Positions 32,552-40,684 of a stretch of 51,941 nucleotides of DNA are shown piece by piece; the stretch's first letter is position 1, and each line of letters opens with the position of its first letter. The translations under genes and the position numbers were made by a program. The stretch lies in the NCBI RefSeq assembly GCF_014648695.1, contig NZ_BMRP01000038.1:10588-62528 (forward strand), given 5' to 3'. The notes beneath the pieces were generated by a model that saw nothing but the letters and a program-made list of their open reading frames with translations, ran no database searches and was not told the DNA's origin. This DNA is from Streptomyces albospinus. GTDB lineage: Bacteria > Actinomycetota > Actinomycetes > Streptomycetales > Streptomycetaceae.

Positions 32552-33174
32552 GCCCGCGCTCCTCCTGTGACGGCCCCCATCGGACCGGATGATCCGCCCG
32601 GTTCGTGAGGGGCGATCGGCTGTCGCCGGGCTGCGGCCGAAAGCGCCCGGAAGTGGATGTCGCAGCCGACGACATCTCCGACCCTCGCACCACGGCACGC
32701 TCGATTCCACCGGAGCACCGGCGCTCCGCCGGTGCTCCGGACTTCCGTGCTCATGGGGGGCACGGTGGTGTCCGAACGGCCCCAGGTCCACCACGCCGGG
32801 ACCGGCGACATCGGGGCGATCGACCGCCGATCCCACACCGTCCGGAGCCTTCCCGGCACGGGCATGCCGCATGTCACCCGGGAGATCTCCGACGGGGCCG
32901 GCGGTGCGCCGGTGGCGGCTGCCCACTCTTACGACGAGTTCGTCATCCCGGACGAGCTGCCGGTCGAGCAATGTGCTGCTGAGGGGCTGGAGTTGGTCAA
33001 CGCCGGGCCGGTGGCCGACCGGGCGCCCGACCACCGTCACCGCAGCGCCCTGGTGACCGTACCGTCCACCTCTCGGGTACCCCGGACGGGCCAGCCGGCA
33101 GGGCGCGGCCCGGGCTCCGGAGCTGTACTGGACGTACCACGACGTCGTCGGTCACCGAACGAGGGGAGCGGTCC
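32552..33174. other. Divergent region archease / AAA ATPase; coding-like but unrecognised
   Basis: 623 bp. A plus-strand frame from about 32767 to 33063 (with HAGTGDIGAIDRRSHTVRSL and HSYDEFVIPDELPVEQCAAE) has protein-like composition but matches no family I know. It has no SD and runs out of frame before 33175. It may be a decayed gene. A DevR-like box is at 32768. Confidence 0.35.
32768..32783. promoter_or_regulatory. DevR/OsdR-like box upstream of archease
   Basis: GTGTCCGAACGGCCCC: right arm perfect, one mismatch in the left. Centre about 225 bp upstream of the archease start and 400 bp upstream of the AAA ATPase. Confidence 0.45.
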
Positions 33175-34665
33175 GTGTCGCCATCGGATGCTGCCGCCCA
33201 CCCGGTGAAGCCCGATCACGTATTCGATCGAGAGGTCGAGTGGGCCGAGCTGACCGGCTTCGTGAGTGATCCGCGTCCCGGGGCCACGCTCGGTCTGGTC
33301 TCAGGACAGCGCCGGCAGGGCAAGACCTTCCTGCTCCAAGCCGTCGCCAAGGCCACCGAAGGCTTCTATTTCGACGGGCAGGCTGCGGCGGAGGCCGAGA
33401 CACTGCACCGCCTGGCAGAGCATTTCGGGGAGCACACCCGGGCCACGCATCCACCGCACTGGCAGCGCTGGGAGGACGCCGTGGACGCGCTGCTGGCGCT
33501 CGGTGACCAGCGCCCGGTCCCCGTGATCATCGACAACTTCCCCGACCTTGTCGGCCCGAGCCCAGCGCTGCCGTCCGTCATTCACGGTGCCTACCGCCGT
33601 CTGCACCAGGTGCGTCGGCACAACCGGGCCCGTCTCATCCTCAGCGGAGGGACCCCCTCCCTCATGCGGAGGCTCTTCTCCGGCCCGTCCTCCCTGCACC
33701 GGCTCGCCTCGCTGGAACTCCTGGTGCAGCCCTTCGACTTCCGCGAGGCGGCGCGATTCTGGGGCATCCGATCCCCACGGCTCGCCGTGCAGGTGCATGC
33801 CGTCGTGGGCGGTACTCCCGCCTATCGAAGTGACCTGGTGTGTGACGATGCCCCCACGGGCCCGCATGACTTCGACGCATGGGTGTGCCGAACCGTCCTC
33901 AGCCCACGCGTCCCCCTGTACTGGGAGGCGCGCAATCTGCTGGAGGAGGAGGCGAATCACGCGGACCGGGCGCTGTCCCACTCCACGCTGGTCGCGATCG
34001 CCGCCGGCTGCTCCACACCCGGCGGGATCGCCGAACGCATCGGAGCCTCGCTGACCGACGTGTCCCACGTCCTGGCCGTACTGCGGAACCGTGGTCTGCT
34101 GCACGCAGAGCCCGACGCGTTCCGGCCCGCGCTGACGCGCTACCGCATTGCCGAGCCGCTACTGGCCTTCGAGCACGCCGTCGCATGGCCCCATCGCGCC
34201 TTGATCGAGCAGGAGGACGCCGCCGGTGTGTGGCAACGCGTCCGCCCCACGTTCGACGCCGCGGTTGCCGCGCCGCACTTCGCCCAGCTGTGCCGGGGCT
34301 GGACCACCGAATTCGCCGCCCCCGACACCTTCAGAGGGGAACCCACAACAGCCGTGCGCGGCACCGTTTCCGGCCCTGCGGGGCACGCCCGTCTCGATGT
34401 CGACGTGGCGGTACGAGGGACCGTCGAGGGCCGGCCCGGTGTCCTGCTCTCGGTCGGACTCGCCCGCTGGAACGAGACCATGGACATCCACCACCTGGAA
34501 CAGCTGCGCCGCGCGCTATCCGTCCTCGGAGCTTCCGGCGAGGACGTCAACGGGGCCGCGCCGGCGTGTTACAGCGGGATCGGGTTCGGCCCGGAGCTGC
34601 GGGCCGCGGAAGCCAGGGGAGAGGTCCTCCTGGTCGACCTCGACAGGCTCTACCACGGCGGGTGA
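33175..34665 (+). CDS. AAA ATPase of the archaeal-type ATPase / DUF234 family
   Basis: A 496-residue protein. The N-terminal P-loop is degenerate (VSGQRRQGKTFLLQAVAKAT, G-Q-R-R-Q-G-K-T at about residues 43-50). A Walker B-like strand PVPVIIDNFPDL follows, with sensor-type LILSGGTPSLMRRLF. A winged-helix region (about 285-340, IAERIGASLTDVSHVLAVLR) precedes a C-terminal DUF234-like region (GWTTEFA, LDVDVAV, LLSVGLARWNETMD) that has the look of a PD-(D/E)XK-type fold. Function unknown; relatives are proposed to be STAND-like or nuclease-linked ATPases. GTG start with GAGGGGAG upstream. It is next to archease, but a functional link is conjecture. Confidence 0.8.
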   Translation: MSPSDAAAHPVKPDHVFDREVEWAELTGFVSDPRPGATLGLVSGQRRQGKTFLLQAVAKATEGFYFDGQAAAEAETLHRLAEHFGEHTRATHPPHWQRWEDAVDALLALGDQRPVPVIIDNFPDLVGPSPALPSVIHGAYRRLHQVRRHNRARLILSGGTPSLMRRLFSGPSSLHRLASLELLVQPFDFREAARFWGIRSPRLAVQVHAVVGGTPAYRSDLVCDDAPTGPHDFDAWVCRTVLSPRVPLYWEARNLLEEEANHADRALSHSTLVAIAAGCSTPGGIAERIGASLTDVSHVLAVLRNRGLLHAEPDAFRPALTRYRIAEPLLAFEHAVAWPHRALIEQEDAAGVWQRVRPTFDAAVAAPHFAQLCRGWTTEFAAPDTFRGEPTTAVRGTVSGPAGHARLDVDVAVRGTVEGRPGVLLSVGLARWNETMDIHHLEQLRRALSVLGASGEDVNGAAPACYSGIGFGPELRAAEARGEVLLVDLDRLYHGG

Positions 34666-35114
34666 CCGGTCGTGACGCGGTCAAGCGGTATTGGGTCGCC
34701 GATGGCCGCCGGCCGAGACGAGTCCGTGGACGGTGACCACGTCATCGCGGGTCCACCGCACCACCTGGACGTGATCACCCAGTGGTCCGGCGGCGCACCG
34801 GCGCTCCCCGCCTCGGAGCCGGTCGGCTGCCGGCTGTCCCTTCCCAGGGTGGCCGCCCGGACGTATGCGCGCCGACACCCTGCTTCGGCTGCGTTCCTGG
34901 CGTCGTCGGACCCAGCCAGGCCGGCGGGAGCACCAGTGCCGGCCGAGTGTTGCCGCTCAACGTTGCAGCGTCAGGCGTCAGGCGTCAGGCGTCAGGTCGA
35001 CTGTCCCGAGGACGACAGACCGGGAGCCGGGCCGAGCAGCCGCAGCCCCCTGGCTGCGGGTCTCACACCGGGCCCCTCGCCTCTCGGATGCGTGTCCGGC
35101 AGGGCGATGGCGCT
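34666..35114. other. Intergenic region with short tandem repeats, no gene
   Basis: 449 bp between the AAA ATPase and the end of the DoxX gene. Apart from the heptamer repeat at 34968 I see nothing; the open frames have no family features. Confidence 0.45.
34968..34995. repeat. Tandem repeat GCGTCAG x4
   Basis: Four perfect copies of the heptamer GCGTCAG in a row in non-coding DNA. A likely site of slippage variation between strains. Confidence 0.9.
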
Positions 35115-35612
35115 TCACTCGCGCGCAGGACCGGCAGGACGGCCACCACCGGAACTCAGGCGTGCGTCCACGGACCAGGCGCCCGCGCCGACGATGAGCA
35201 GGAAGAGACTGCCGCACAGCTGGGCGAAGTCCAGGCGGGCCTCGTGGGCGAAGTCCCACCAGCCGGACTCGCCGTGGTAGACCCCCGAGCCACCCCACAG
35301 GATCGCCAGTTTGGTGATCAGCAGCGCACCGAGCATGTCCACCACCATCGGCACCGCCGCAAGCCTGGTGAGCAACCCGGCGAGGATCAGCACTCCGCAG
35401 AGGATCTCGAAGACCCCGTCCAGCGCAGCGAAGAAGTCCGGGGCGGGGATGCCGGCCTTGCCGAAGCGTCCGGTTCCCAGCGTCTGCTCGCGGAGGAACT
35501 TCAAGATGCCCTCGACGAGGAAGACCGCCCCCACGTACAGGCGGATGAGTACCACCGAGCGCGGCGCGGTGGTGCCGACCAGCTTTGCTGCCCACACGCT
35601 GAGCTGTGCCAT
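35115..35612 (-). CDS. DoxX-family membrane protein
   Basis: A 165-residue protein with four hydrophobic segments. The first begins VVLIRLYVGAVFLVEGILKF; then GVFEILCGVLILAGLLTRLA, MVVDMLGALLITKLAILWGG and LCGSLFLLIVGAGAWS. GRFGKAGIPAPDFFA between TM1 and TM2 is typical of DoxX. Probably acts in membrane redox or thiol stress; mycobacterial DoxX works with SodA and a thiosulfate transferase, neither of which is adjacent. The ATG at 35612 follows GAAGGGGCCAAGG. A weak DevR-like box is about 80-95 bp upstream. Confidence 0.85.
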   Translation of the reverse strand: MAQLSVWAAKLVGTTAPRSVVLIRLYVGAVFLVEGILKFLREQTLGTGRFGKAGIPAPDFFAALDGVFEILCGVLILAGLLTRLAAVPMVVDMLGALLITKLAILWGGSGVYHGESGWWDFAHEARLDFAQLCGSLFLLIVGAGAWSVDARLSSGGGRPAGPARE

Positions 35613-35690
35613 GCCCTTGGCCCCTTCACCGTCGACGACGTATCGGCTCCCGAAATCATCCCGCAGTCGGGGCGCGCCCGGGCGGCTGGT

Positions 35691-35706
35691 AGGCCCGTTC
35701 GGCGTA
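35691..35706. promoter_or_regulatory. Weak DevR/OsdR-like box upstream of doxX-like gene
   Basis: AGGCCCGTTCGGCGTA: left arm and inner right arm match, outer right three bases do not. Centre about 86 bp upstream of the start at 35612. Confidence 0.35.
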
Positions 35707-35727
35707 CCCTGCCGCACCGACCTGCGG

Positions 35728-36083
35728 CTACCGCCGCGCGGCGAGAGCCCGCCTGATCCCGTAGGCGGCGGTGCCGACCGCCGGCACCGCCGCGCCCCAG
35801 ACCACCGCGGCAACCGGCAGGGCGAAGGCGAGCACCAGACAGCCGGCCAGGCCGACGACAGGCACACTGCACGGCGGGCGCCCCTGATCCGAAGTCAGCG
35901 TCCGGGCAGGGGCGTTGGTGATGGCGTGGTAGGCCAGTACCGCGAAGCAGGAGAAGCCGATCGCCCCGCGCACGTCCATGGCAGCCGTCGGCACCGCCGC
36001 TACCAGACCGACGGCGAGCTCGGCCCGGTGCGGCACCGCGAACCCGGGGTGCACCCCGGACAGGGCGTGCGGCAGGTGCCGGT
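35728..36083 (-). pseudogene. C-terminal remnant of an APC amino acid permease
   Basis: The translation runs RDRHLPHALSGVHPGFAVPH, RAELAVGLVAAVP, DVRGAIGFSCFAVLAYHAIT, GRPPCSVPVVGLAGCLVLAF and ends GIRRALAARR. This corresponds to the last four transmembrane helices of APC permeases, starting at the cytoplasmic loop (ARDxxLP) after TM8. The N-terminal two thirds are absent; upstream sequence is unrelated and there is no start codon with an SD. It is not derived from the intact permease at 24434 by recent duplication, since the sequences differ. Confidence 0.7.
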
Positions 36084-36387
36084 CACGAGCCCTCCCCGAG
36101 CCGTCACCGAAGGCAGCCTCAGCATGTCTGGGCAAGACGGCCGCACACGTCGCGGTCCTCACCCGGCGTGCCCCACAGCAGGCCGCCCACCTTGGGTGGG
36201 GTGTCCTGGAGGACCGCCCGGCGAGGTGCCGGCAACGGCGGCGCATGCGGGCGGACTTGCCCGGCTCCCTGCCCACGATGGCGGCGACGGAGGGCGGCGG
36301 AGCATCGGACGCGGTCCTGTGTCACCTGTCGGAGCACGCGGTGCGGGACGACCACAGGCCGTCGCGGGTGGACCGGTCCCGGGTTCT
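36084..36387. other. Intergenic remnant region, no gene
   Basis: 304 bp without family features in any frame. It lies between the permease remnant and the 3' end of the USP at 36388. Confidence 0.4.
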
Positions 36388-37260
36388 TCAGTCGTGGGGA
36401 ACGATGACGACGGGGCACGACACATGGTGTGCCGCGGCATGCGCGACATTGCCCAGCCGCGGTGCCAGGGTGGGCCGTTGCCCGCGTCGTCCGAGCACCA
36501 GCAGATCGGCGGCCGACGCCGCTTGTGCGACGGCCCGGGCGGGGCTCTCCAGCAGTACGCTGCCGACCACCCGCACACCGGGGAACTTTTCGCACCACGG
36601 GCGGAGTGCCGCGTCGAGGCGTTGCCGGGCTTGCTCCGTGATCTCTTCGATGACGTCGGGATTCATGTCCCACGGCGCATACGCCTCCACCGGCAGGCTT
36701 CTTCCGTGGACGGCGTGCAGGGGCACCTCGCGCACGGCAGCGGACTCGAAGGCGAACTCCAACAAGCCCTCGCACCCCCCGTGCAGGCCGACCCCAACCA
36801 CCACCACTCCCCCGGCACGACGGGCCGAACCCGGGAATGGACGCCCGCCGGCGCGCACCAGGGCCACCGGCCGTTCCGCTCGGGCCACGATCTCCATGCT
36901 GGTGTCCCCCAGGAAGAAGCTTGCGGCGGGGGAAAGTCCGCGTGATCCCAGCACCAGCAGCTGGGACTGCGCCGACGCGCTGAGCAGGGCGGTCTCGGCG
37001 TCCGATGCGACGAGATCGTCGACGATGGGGAGATCCGGGTGCTGCTCGCGGATTTCCGCATGCGCGTCGCGCACGATCAGCTTCGCCCAGTAGTTCTGGT
37101 CCGCTTCGGGAGGCATCTCCACGGGCTCCGGCGCGAGCATGGGCCAGGCGTGCAGCAGGCGCAGTGTGAGCCGGCGACGGGCGGCTTCCTCGGCGGCCCA
37201 GCGGGCTGCCGCCAGGCTCTCGACCGAACCGTCGAGGCCCACAGTGACGACGCGGTCCAT
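36388..37260 (-). CDS. Universal stress protein, tandem USP domains
   Basis: A 290-residue protein. Domain 1: DRVVTVGLDGSVESLAAARW, a conserved EADQNYWAKLIVRDAH segment shared with the USP at 13185, and LLVLGSRGLSPAASFFLGDT. Domain 2: GVVVVGVGLHGGCEGLLEFA through LLVLGRRGQRPTLAPRLGNV and HHVSCPVVIVPHD. The ATP loops are degenerate. The ATG at 37260 is selected because GGAGG lies 8 bp before it; an in-frame ATG five codons upstream has no SD. A DevR-like box is about 96 bp upstream, shared with the divergent PPOX gene. Confidence 0.92.
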   Translation of the reverse strand: MDRVVTVGLDGSVESLAAARWAAEEAARRRLTLRLLHAWPMLAPEPVEMPPEADQNYWAKLIVRDAHAEIREQHPDLPIVDDLVASDAETALLSASAQSQLLVLGSRGLSPAASFFLGDTSMEIVARAERPVALVRAGGRPFPGSARRAGGVVVVGVGLHGGCEGLLEFAFESAAVREVPLHAVHGRSLPVEAYAPWDMNPDVIEEITEQARQRLDAALRPWCEKFPGVRVVGSVLLESPARAVAQAASAADLLVLGRRGQRPTLAPRLGNVAHAAAHHVSCPVVIVPHD

Positions 37261-37348
37261 AGCGGTTGCCTCCATCGTGCCGCGAGTCGGAGCGGGAAAC
37301 GAGCACGTCTCCTCCCTTCCAGCGTGCTGTCGCCATGCGGTCGGCGAC

Positions 37349-37364
37349 AGGGCCCCTCGGCCCA
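37349..37364. promoter_or_regulatory. DevR/OsdR-like box between USP and PPOX genes
   Basis: AGGGCCCCTCGGCCCA: one inner mismatch in the left arm. Centre 96 bp upstream of the USP start (37260). Confidence 0.5.
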
Positions 37365-37433
37365 AAGAAGCGAGGAACGGCGGCCACCGGGCCGTGGACA
37401 ACGCCGGGCGGGTGGCGTACGGCCCCGCCGGGA

Positions 37434-37449
37434 AGGCCCGAACCGCCCT
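37434..37449. promoter_or_regulatory. DevR/OsdR-like box upstream of the PPOX gene
   Basis: AGGCCCGAACCGCCCT: one inner mismatch in the right arm. Centre 65 bp upstream of the ATG at 37507. Confidence 0.45.
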
Positions 37450-37506
37450 ACGGCGAAGGCCCACCGGCCCTACGCCGCGCCGGCGCAGTGCGCACACGAT
37501 GAGGGC

Positions 37507-37965
37507 ATGCAGTGGGAGAACGGCCTTCGGCAGCTGGACCGGCAGGAGTGCCTTCGCTTCCTGACGCTGGTGCCCATCGGGCGCATCGTGTACACGCACG
37601 AGGCGCTGCCCGCCGTCCTGCCGGTCAACTTCTCTCTGGACCAAGACCACGCGGTGGTCCTGCGGACGTCGGCTCTGTCACGTATGGCACACGCCGTCGA
37701 CGGTGCCGTCGTGGCTTTCGAAGCGGACTCGTTCGACGAGGCTGCGCAGTCGGGCTGGAGCGTCATCGTGATCGGGCGAGCCACACTGGTCACCGACCGG
37801 GGAGAGCAGGAACGGCTGCGTGCGGTCGGGCTCCGCTCGTGGGTGGACGTGGCCGAGGACGCCTTCATCCGGATTGCCCCCGAGCTGGTGGCCGGTCGGC
37901 TCTTGAAAGGGCACCCGCACGGCGGCGACGAGCGGGGCAGGGCGTCGTTGGCCGACGTCCCGTGA
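37507..37965 (+). CDS. Pyridoxamine 5'-phosphate oxidase-like flavin-binding protein
   Basis: A 152-residue split-barrel protein. ECLRFLTLVPIGRIVYTHEA, LPAVLPVNFSLDQDHAVVLR and GAVVAFEADSFDEAAQSGWS match the actinobacterial PPOX-like family, whose members bind FMN, F420 or heme. The GWSV(I/L)VIGRA motif is also found in the fusion protein at 42315. Members of this family (for example Rv3129) are in the mycobacterial DosR regulon. Divergent from a USP, with two DevR-like boxes between them. Confidence 0.88.
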   Translation: MQWENGLRQLDRQECLRFLTLVPIGRIVYTHEALPAVLPVNFSLDQDHAVVLRTSALSRMAHAVDGAVVAFEADSFDEAAQSGWSVIVIGRATLVTDRGEQERLRAVGLRSWVDVAEDAFIRIAPELVAGRLLKGHPHGGDERGRASLADVP

Positions 37966-38084
37966 CGGGTGTGACGTCCGTCGGTGCCGGTGGGCGCGAC
38001 AACACGGCGGCTCATCCCGCCGGCGGTCTGGCCGGCCCGTGTCCCACGCCCCCTGCGCGCGGAGGGCGGATTCCGTGATCCTGG

Positions 38085-38480
38085 AGAGGGCGCGAGAAGC
38101 CGGAGGGAACCGCGATGGCGTGGAAGACCTATGGAGGTTCTCGTCCCCAGGCCCTCGCGGCGGCGGACGAGTTCGCGGCCGGCGGCATCAGCGCCGAAGT
38201 GGTCCACCTGCGCACGCTGCGCCCCCTCGGCGACGAGGCCATCGCCGCCTCCGTAGCGCACCTGTACCGCGCAGTGGTCATCGACGAGGCATGGCGCACC
38301 GGCAGTCTGGCCGCGGAGGTTTCGGCGCGGAGCGCCGAGGGCTCCCACCACGACCGGGACGCGCCGGTCGAACGGGGGTGCCGTGCGGAAGTTCCCATCC
38401 CGTGCACGCGCCTGCGCGAACAGGCTGCTCTCCCGCGGACTGAGGACAGCGTCGCGGCCGTACACCGGGCGGGTGGCTGA
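38085..38480 (+). pseudogene. C-terminal remnant of 2-oxoacid dehydrogenase E1 beta
   Basis: Translation gives KTYGGSRPQALAAADEFAAG, ISAEVVHLRTLRPLGDEAIA, RAVVIDEAWRTGSLAAEVSA and AEVPIPCTRLREQAALPRTE. This is the transketolase C-terminal domain of pyruvate-type E1 beta subunits (about 115 of roughly 325 residues). Homology continues a little upstream of the ATG at 38115 (EGTAMAWKTYGG against EGTDVTVVTYGG in the family), so that ATG is not a real start and the gene is truncated from its 5' side. The thiamine-binding part is lost. Confidence 0.75.
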
Positions 38481-38482
38481 CG

Positions 38483-38703
38483 ATGGCCGGGTTCACGTTG
38501 CCGTCGCCGGGCGCCGACATGGACGAGGGGACGTTGCGGGAGTGGTGGCGCACGCCGGTGCGCCCGTCCGCAAAGGGGATCCGGTCGCGGTGGTCGAGAC
38601 CGCGAAGTCCACGATCGCGGACCACCGGGCGACCGACGGGGCCGTCGGGGCGCGCTGTCCCACCGCTGGCGACCGCCTTTTGCAGAGCCCGGAGGAGCTA
38701 TGA
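38483..38703 (+). pseudogene. Frameshifted lipoyl-domain protein (E2-like)
   Basis: The first frame reads MAGFTLPSPGADMDEGTLRE; near 38546 the reading moves to another frame and continues VVAHAGAPVRKGDPVAVVET and AKSTIADHRATDGAVGARCP. Together they form one biotin/lipoyl domain with the lipoyl lysine in ETAKST. About one base plus a codon is missing at the junction. Its TGA overlaps the ATG of the acyl carrier protein gene (ATGA), a sign of an ancestral E1 beta - lipoyl - ACP operon. Confidence 0.7.
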
Positions 38704-38945
38704 AACACGACGAAGCACTCGACATCGTGAAGGAGTCGCTGGCCGAAGTCGTCCCGGATGCCGACCTCGGCGCTCTGGGCCCCAACGACACCTTTCGGGA
38801 CGCGCTGGGAATCGACTCACTCGACTTCCTGCGCCTCATCGAGCTCCTCTCAGAACGCACCGGCATCCGGATCGGCGACGAGGACACTCCGCACCTCACC
38901 ACTCTGGCCGACAGCACCAGGTTCCTCGCGGCCCGCGCGATGTAA
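38700..38945 (+). CDS. Acyl carrier protein
   Basis: An 81-residue four-helix carrier protein with the phosphopantetheine site in LGIDSLDFLRLIELLSERTG (DSL serine at about residue 40). The length is normal and no stop interrupts it. GGAGGAGCT precedes the ATG. It overlaps the end of a frameshifted lipoyl gene and follows a truncated E1 beta gene, so its partner enzymes in this locus are lost. It is not next to fatty acid or polyketide synthase genes. It may serve acyl-group storage with an unlinked enzyme, or be on the way to decay. Confidence 0.88.
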   Translation: MKHDEALDIVKESLAEVVPDADLGALGPNDTFRDALGIDSLDFLRLIELLSERTGIRIGDEDTPHLTTLADSTRFLAARAM

Positions 38946-39440
38946 CGCGGCACGACCGGCAAGGCCGGTTCGGGTACGCGGCCGACCTGCTCTTCCGGCA
39001 GGTGACGGGCGAGGTCCGCTCGCTGACCATGCCGGCAGAGCTACCCGGAATCGCGGTGTGGTGCGCCGGCACACCAGGGGATGGCCCAGGCACTGCACCA
39101 CCGCCGTGCGTCGGCTGCCGCCCGGCGCGCCGGCTGCCGGGAGGGACCGAACGGCCCTCCCCTCGCGCCCCCTTCGGGACCTTGGCGCGATGGTCCACGG
39201 CGCCGACAATGGCATGTACGCGGACTGGTCCTCCGCTGCTGGGGCGGACGTCTCCTGGACGGCCGTCCCAGCTCGACGGGCCGACCGACGCGGCCCGCTC
39301 TCCAGCACCGGCTATGTCCTGTCCCGCTCGTCAGCAGATCCGGTTGCCCGGCGGTATCGGTGCGGAACCATCCTGCGCTGCTGTGCAGCCGGGCACCGCG
39401 TGATGTGGTCGCCGCACCCGGCCTGCCCGGTTCCAGGCGC
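38946..39440. other. Convergent intergenic region with an orphan DevR-like box
   Basis: 495 bp between two 3' ends. A plus-strand frame around 38960-39080 reads GRFGYAADLLFRQVTGEVRS and LTMPAELPGIAVWCAGTP, protein-like but unrecognised and out of context, probably a decayed gene. A near-consensus box lies at 39143. Confidence 0.4.
39143..39158. promoter_or_regulatory. DevR/OsdR-like box, orphan
   Basis: GGGACCGAACGGCCCT: full consensus arms, extended by A and C on the outside. No intact gene starts downstream on either strand within 1.2 kb. Confidence 0.6.
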
Positions 39441-40433
39441 TCACGCCGTGATCGTCAGGACCTCGTCCACCGGTCGGCGCGGGGTGCGCGGGCCCTGGGG
39501 GCCGTAGCCGAGGCGGAGGATCATCTGGACGTAGCCGGTGCCGGAGAGCGGGTCGCGCAGCAGCCAGCGCAGGTCGGGCCATTCCAGGGGCTGGGTCGCG
39601 AAGGAGCTGGCGAGTCCCTGGCGGGTGGCGAGGAGCAGCACGCGTTGGAGTGCCTGGCCGGCGCGGAGCCAGTCGGCGGGGCCGTCGCGGGTGGTGCTGA
39701 GGGAGGCCAGTTGCGGCCGTTTCTCGAAGTCCGCGTAGGCACGGCCGGGGACCGTACGCCGGCCGGCGAAGTCCCGTACGGGGGCCGCACCGCCGCACTT
39801 CGCCGGGCCGAAGGCATACTCCGGGATGCCGTCTCCGGGGGCTTCGGCAGAGGCGTCGCGGGTCCATCTGCGCTGCTCGGCGTCCCGGCCGTCGTCCATG
39901 CGGTCGTAGCCCTCCGCGTGCAGGATGAGGTCCAGTACCGCCTCGCGGTGCGGGGTGGTCAGGAACGCCAGCCTCGCCCCCTCCCGGGCCGCGGCCTCGA
40001 CGAGGGCGGCGCGGAGGCTGTCCGGGATGCGCCGCTCGGTGAAGGGGTGGCGGCTGGTGTGCCGGTCGGCGATGGCGGGGTGGAGGCCGGAGAGGGCGAC
40101 GTCCAACGGCTCGTGCGGCACGTCGAGGCGCACGGAGGCCAGAAGCGTAGGGGTGTGGGGAGCCGGCAGCAAAGTGGTCGCCGTGCGGTGGCCGGCGTGC
40201 GCGGCGGCGGCGCGCAGGTTCAGCAGGGCCGCGCCGCAGCCGAGGTGCAGCCCCCGGGTGGTGGGGTCGGCCAGCGGCATCGCGCGATCCAGGTCGGCGG
40301 AGAGAAGCATGGTGCGCGACGCCCGGGAGTAGGCGAAGTGCCACGGCTGGGCGTTGTGCATCGAGGGCGCGGCGGTGGCATCGGCCACCAGCGACGTGAC
40401 GGCCGTGTCGTCGAGGGTGGGGTGGGTGAGCAC
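39441..40433 (-). CDS. Acg-family nitroreductase-like flavoprotein
   Basis: A 330-residue protein of the Acg (Rv2032/Rv3131) group. SLVADATAAPSMHNAQPWHF is the FMN-binding opening typical of the family; LHLGCGAALLNLRAAAAHAG, DRHTSRHPFTERRIPD and QGLASSFATQPLEWPDLRWL follow, and the C terminus RPVDEVLTITA is characteristic. Acg proteins resemble nitroreductases but bury the FMN and are thought to store flavin during dormancy. The start is GTG at 40433 with GGGAGG 6 bp upstream. Divergent from a CBS-BON gene across 251 bp holding two boxes. Confidence 0.92.
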   Translation of the reverse strand: MLTHPTLDDTAVTSLVADATAAPSMHNAQPWHFAYSRASRTMLLSADLDRAMPLADPTTRGLHLGCGAALLNLRAAAAHAGHRTATTLLPAPHTPTLLASVRLDVPHEPLDVALSGLHPAIADRHTSRHPFTERRIPDSLRAALVEAAAREGARLAFLTTPHREAVLDLILHAEGYDRMDDGRDAEQRRWTRDASAEAPGDGIPEYAFGPAKCGGAAPVRDFAGRRTVPGRAYADFEKRPQLASLSTTRDGPADWLRAGQALQRVLLLATRQGLASSFATQPLEWPDLRWLLRDPLSGTGYVQMILRLGYGPQGPRTPRRPVDEVLTITA

Positions 40434-40531
40434 CGGGGGCCTCCCGCGCGGATCGGACCACGCCCGAGCCGGACGCGGTCGGTGGAATCAGCAGGTGCCT
40501 CCAGCGTTGCGGGGCTCCGTCGGCGGCATCA

Positions 40532-40547
40532 GGGGCCATAGGGCCCG
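40532..40547. promoter_or_regulatory. DevR/OsdR-like box 1 of a pair (nitroreductase / CBS-BON)
   Basis: GGGGCCATAGGGCCCG: core GGGCC-ATAG-GGCCC. Its centre is 21 bp from that of the next box. Confidence 0.5.
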
Positions 40548-40552
40548 GGCTG

Positions 40553-40568
40553 GGGACCGGTCGGCCTG
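40553..40568. promoter_or_regulatory. DevR/OsdR-like box 2 of a pair (nitroreductase / CBS-BON)
   Basis: GGGACCGGTCGGCCTG: left arm perfect, last two bases of the right arm off. About 125 bp upstream of both divergent genes. Confidence 0.55.
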
Positions 40569-40684
40569 CCGGGGGACGGCCGGCCACACGAGGGGGCCAA
40601 GTGGCTCATATCGGTTCGATCGCCGTCCCGGCCACGCTTGGGGTGTGGCCGTACCGCCGGCCGCCGCGGTGGAAGGAGCTGGAG

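Noticed and set aside
38115..38480. A small intact protein starting at the ATG 38115
   Set aside because: Homology to E1 beta continues upstream of that ATG without an SD, so it is a truncated gene.
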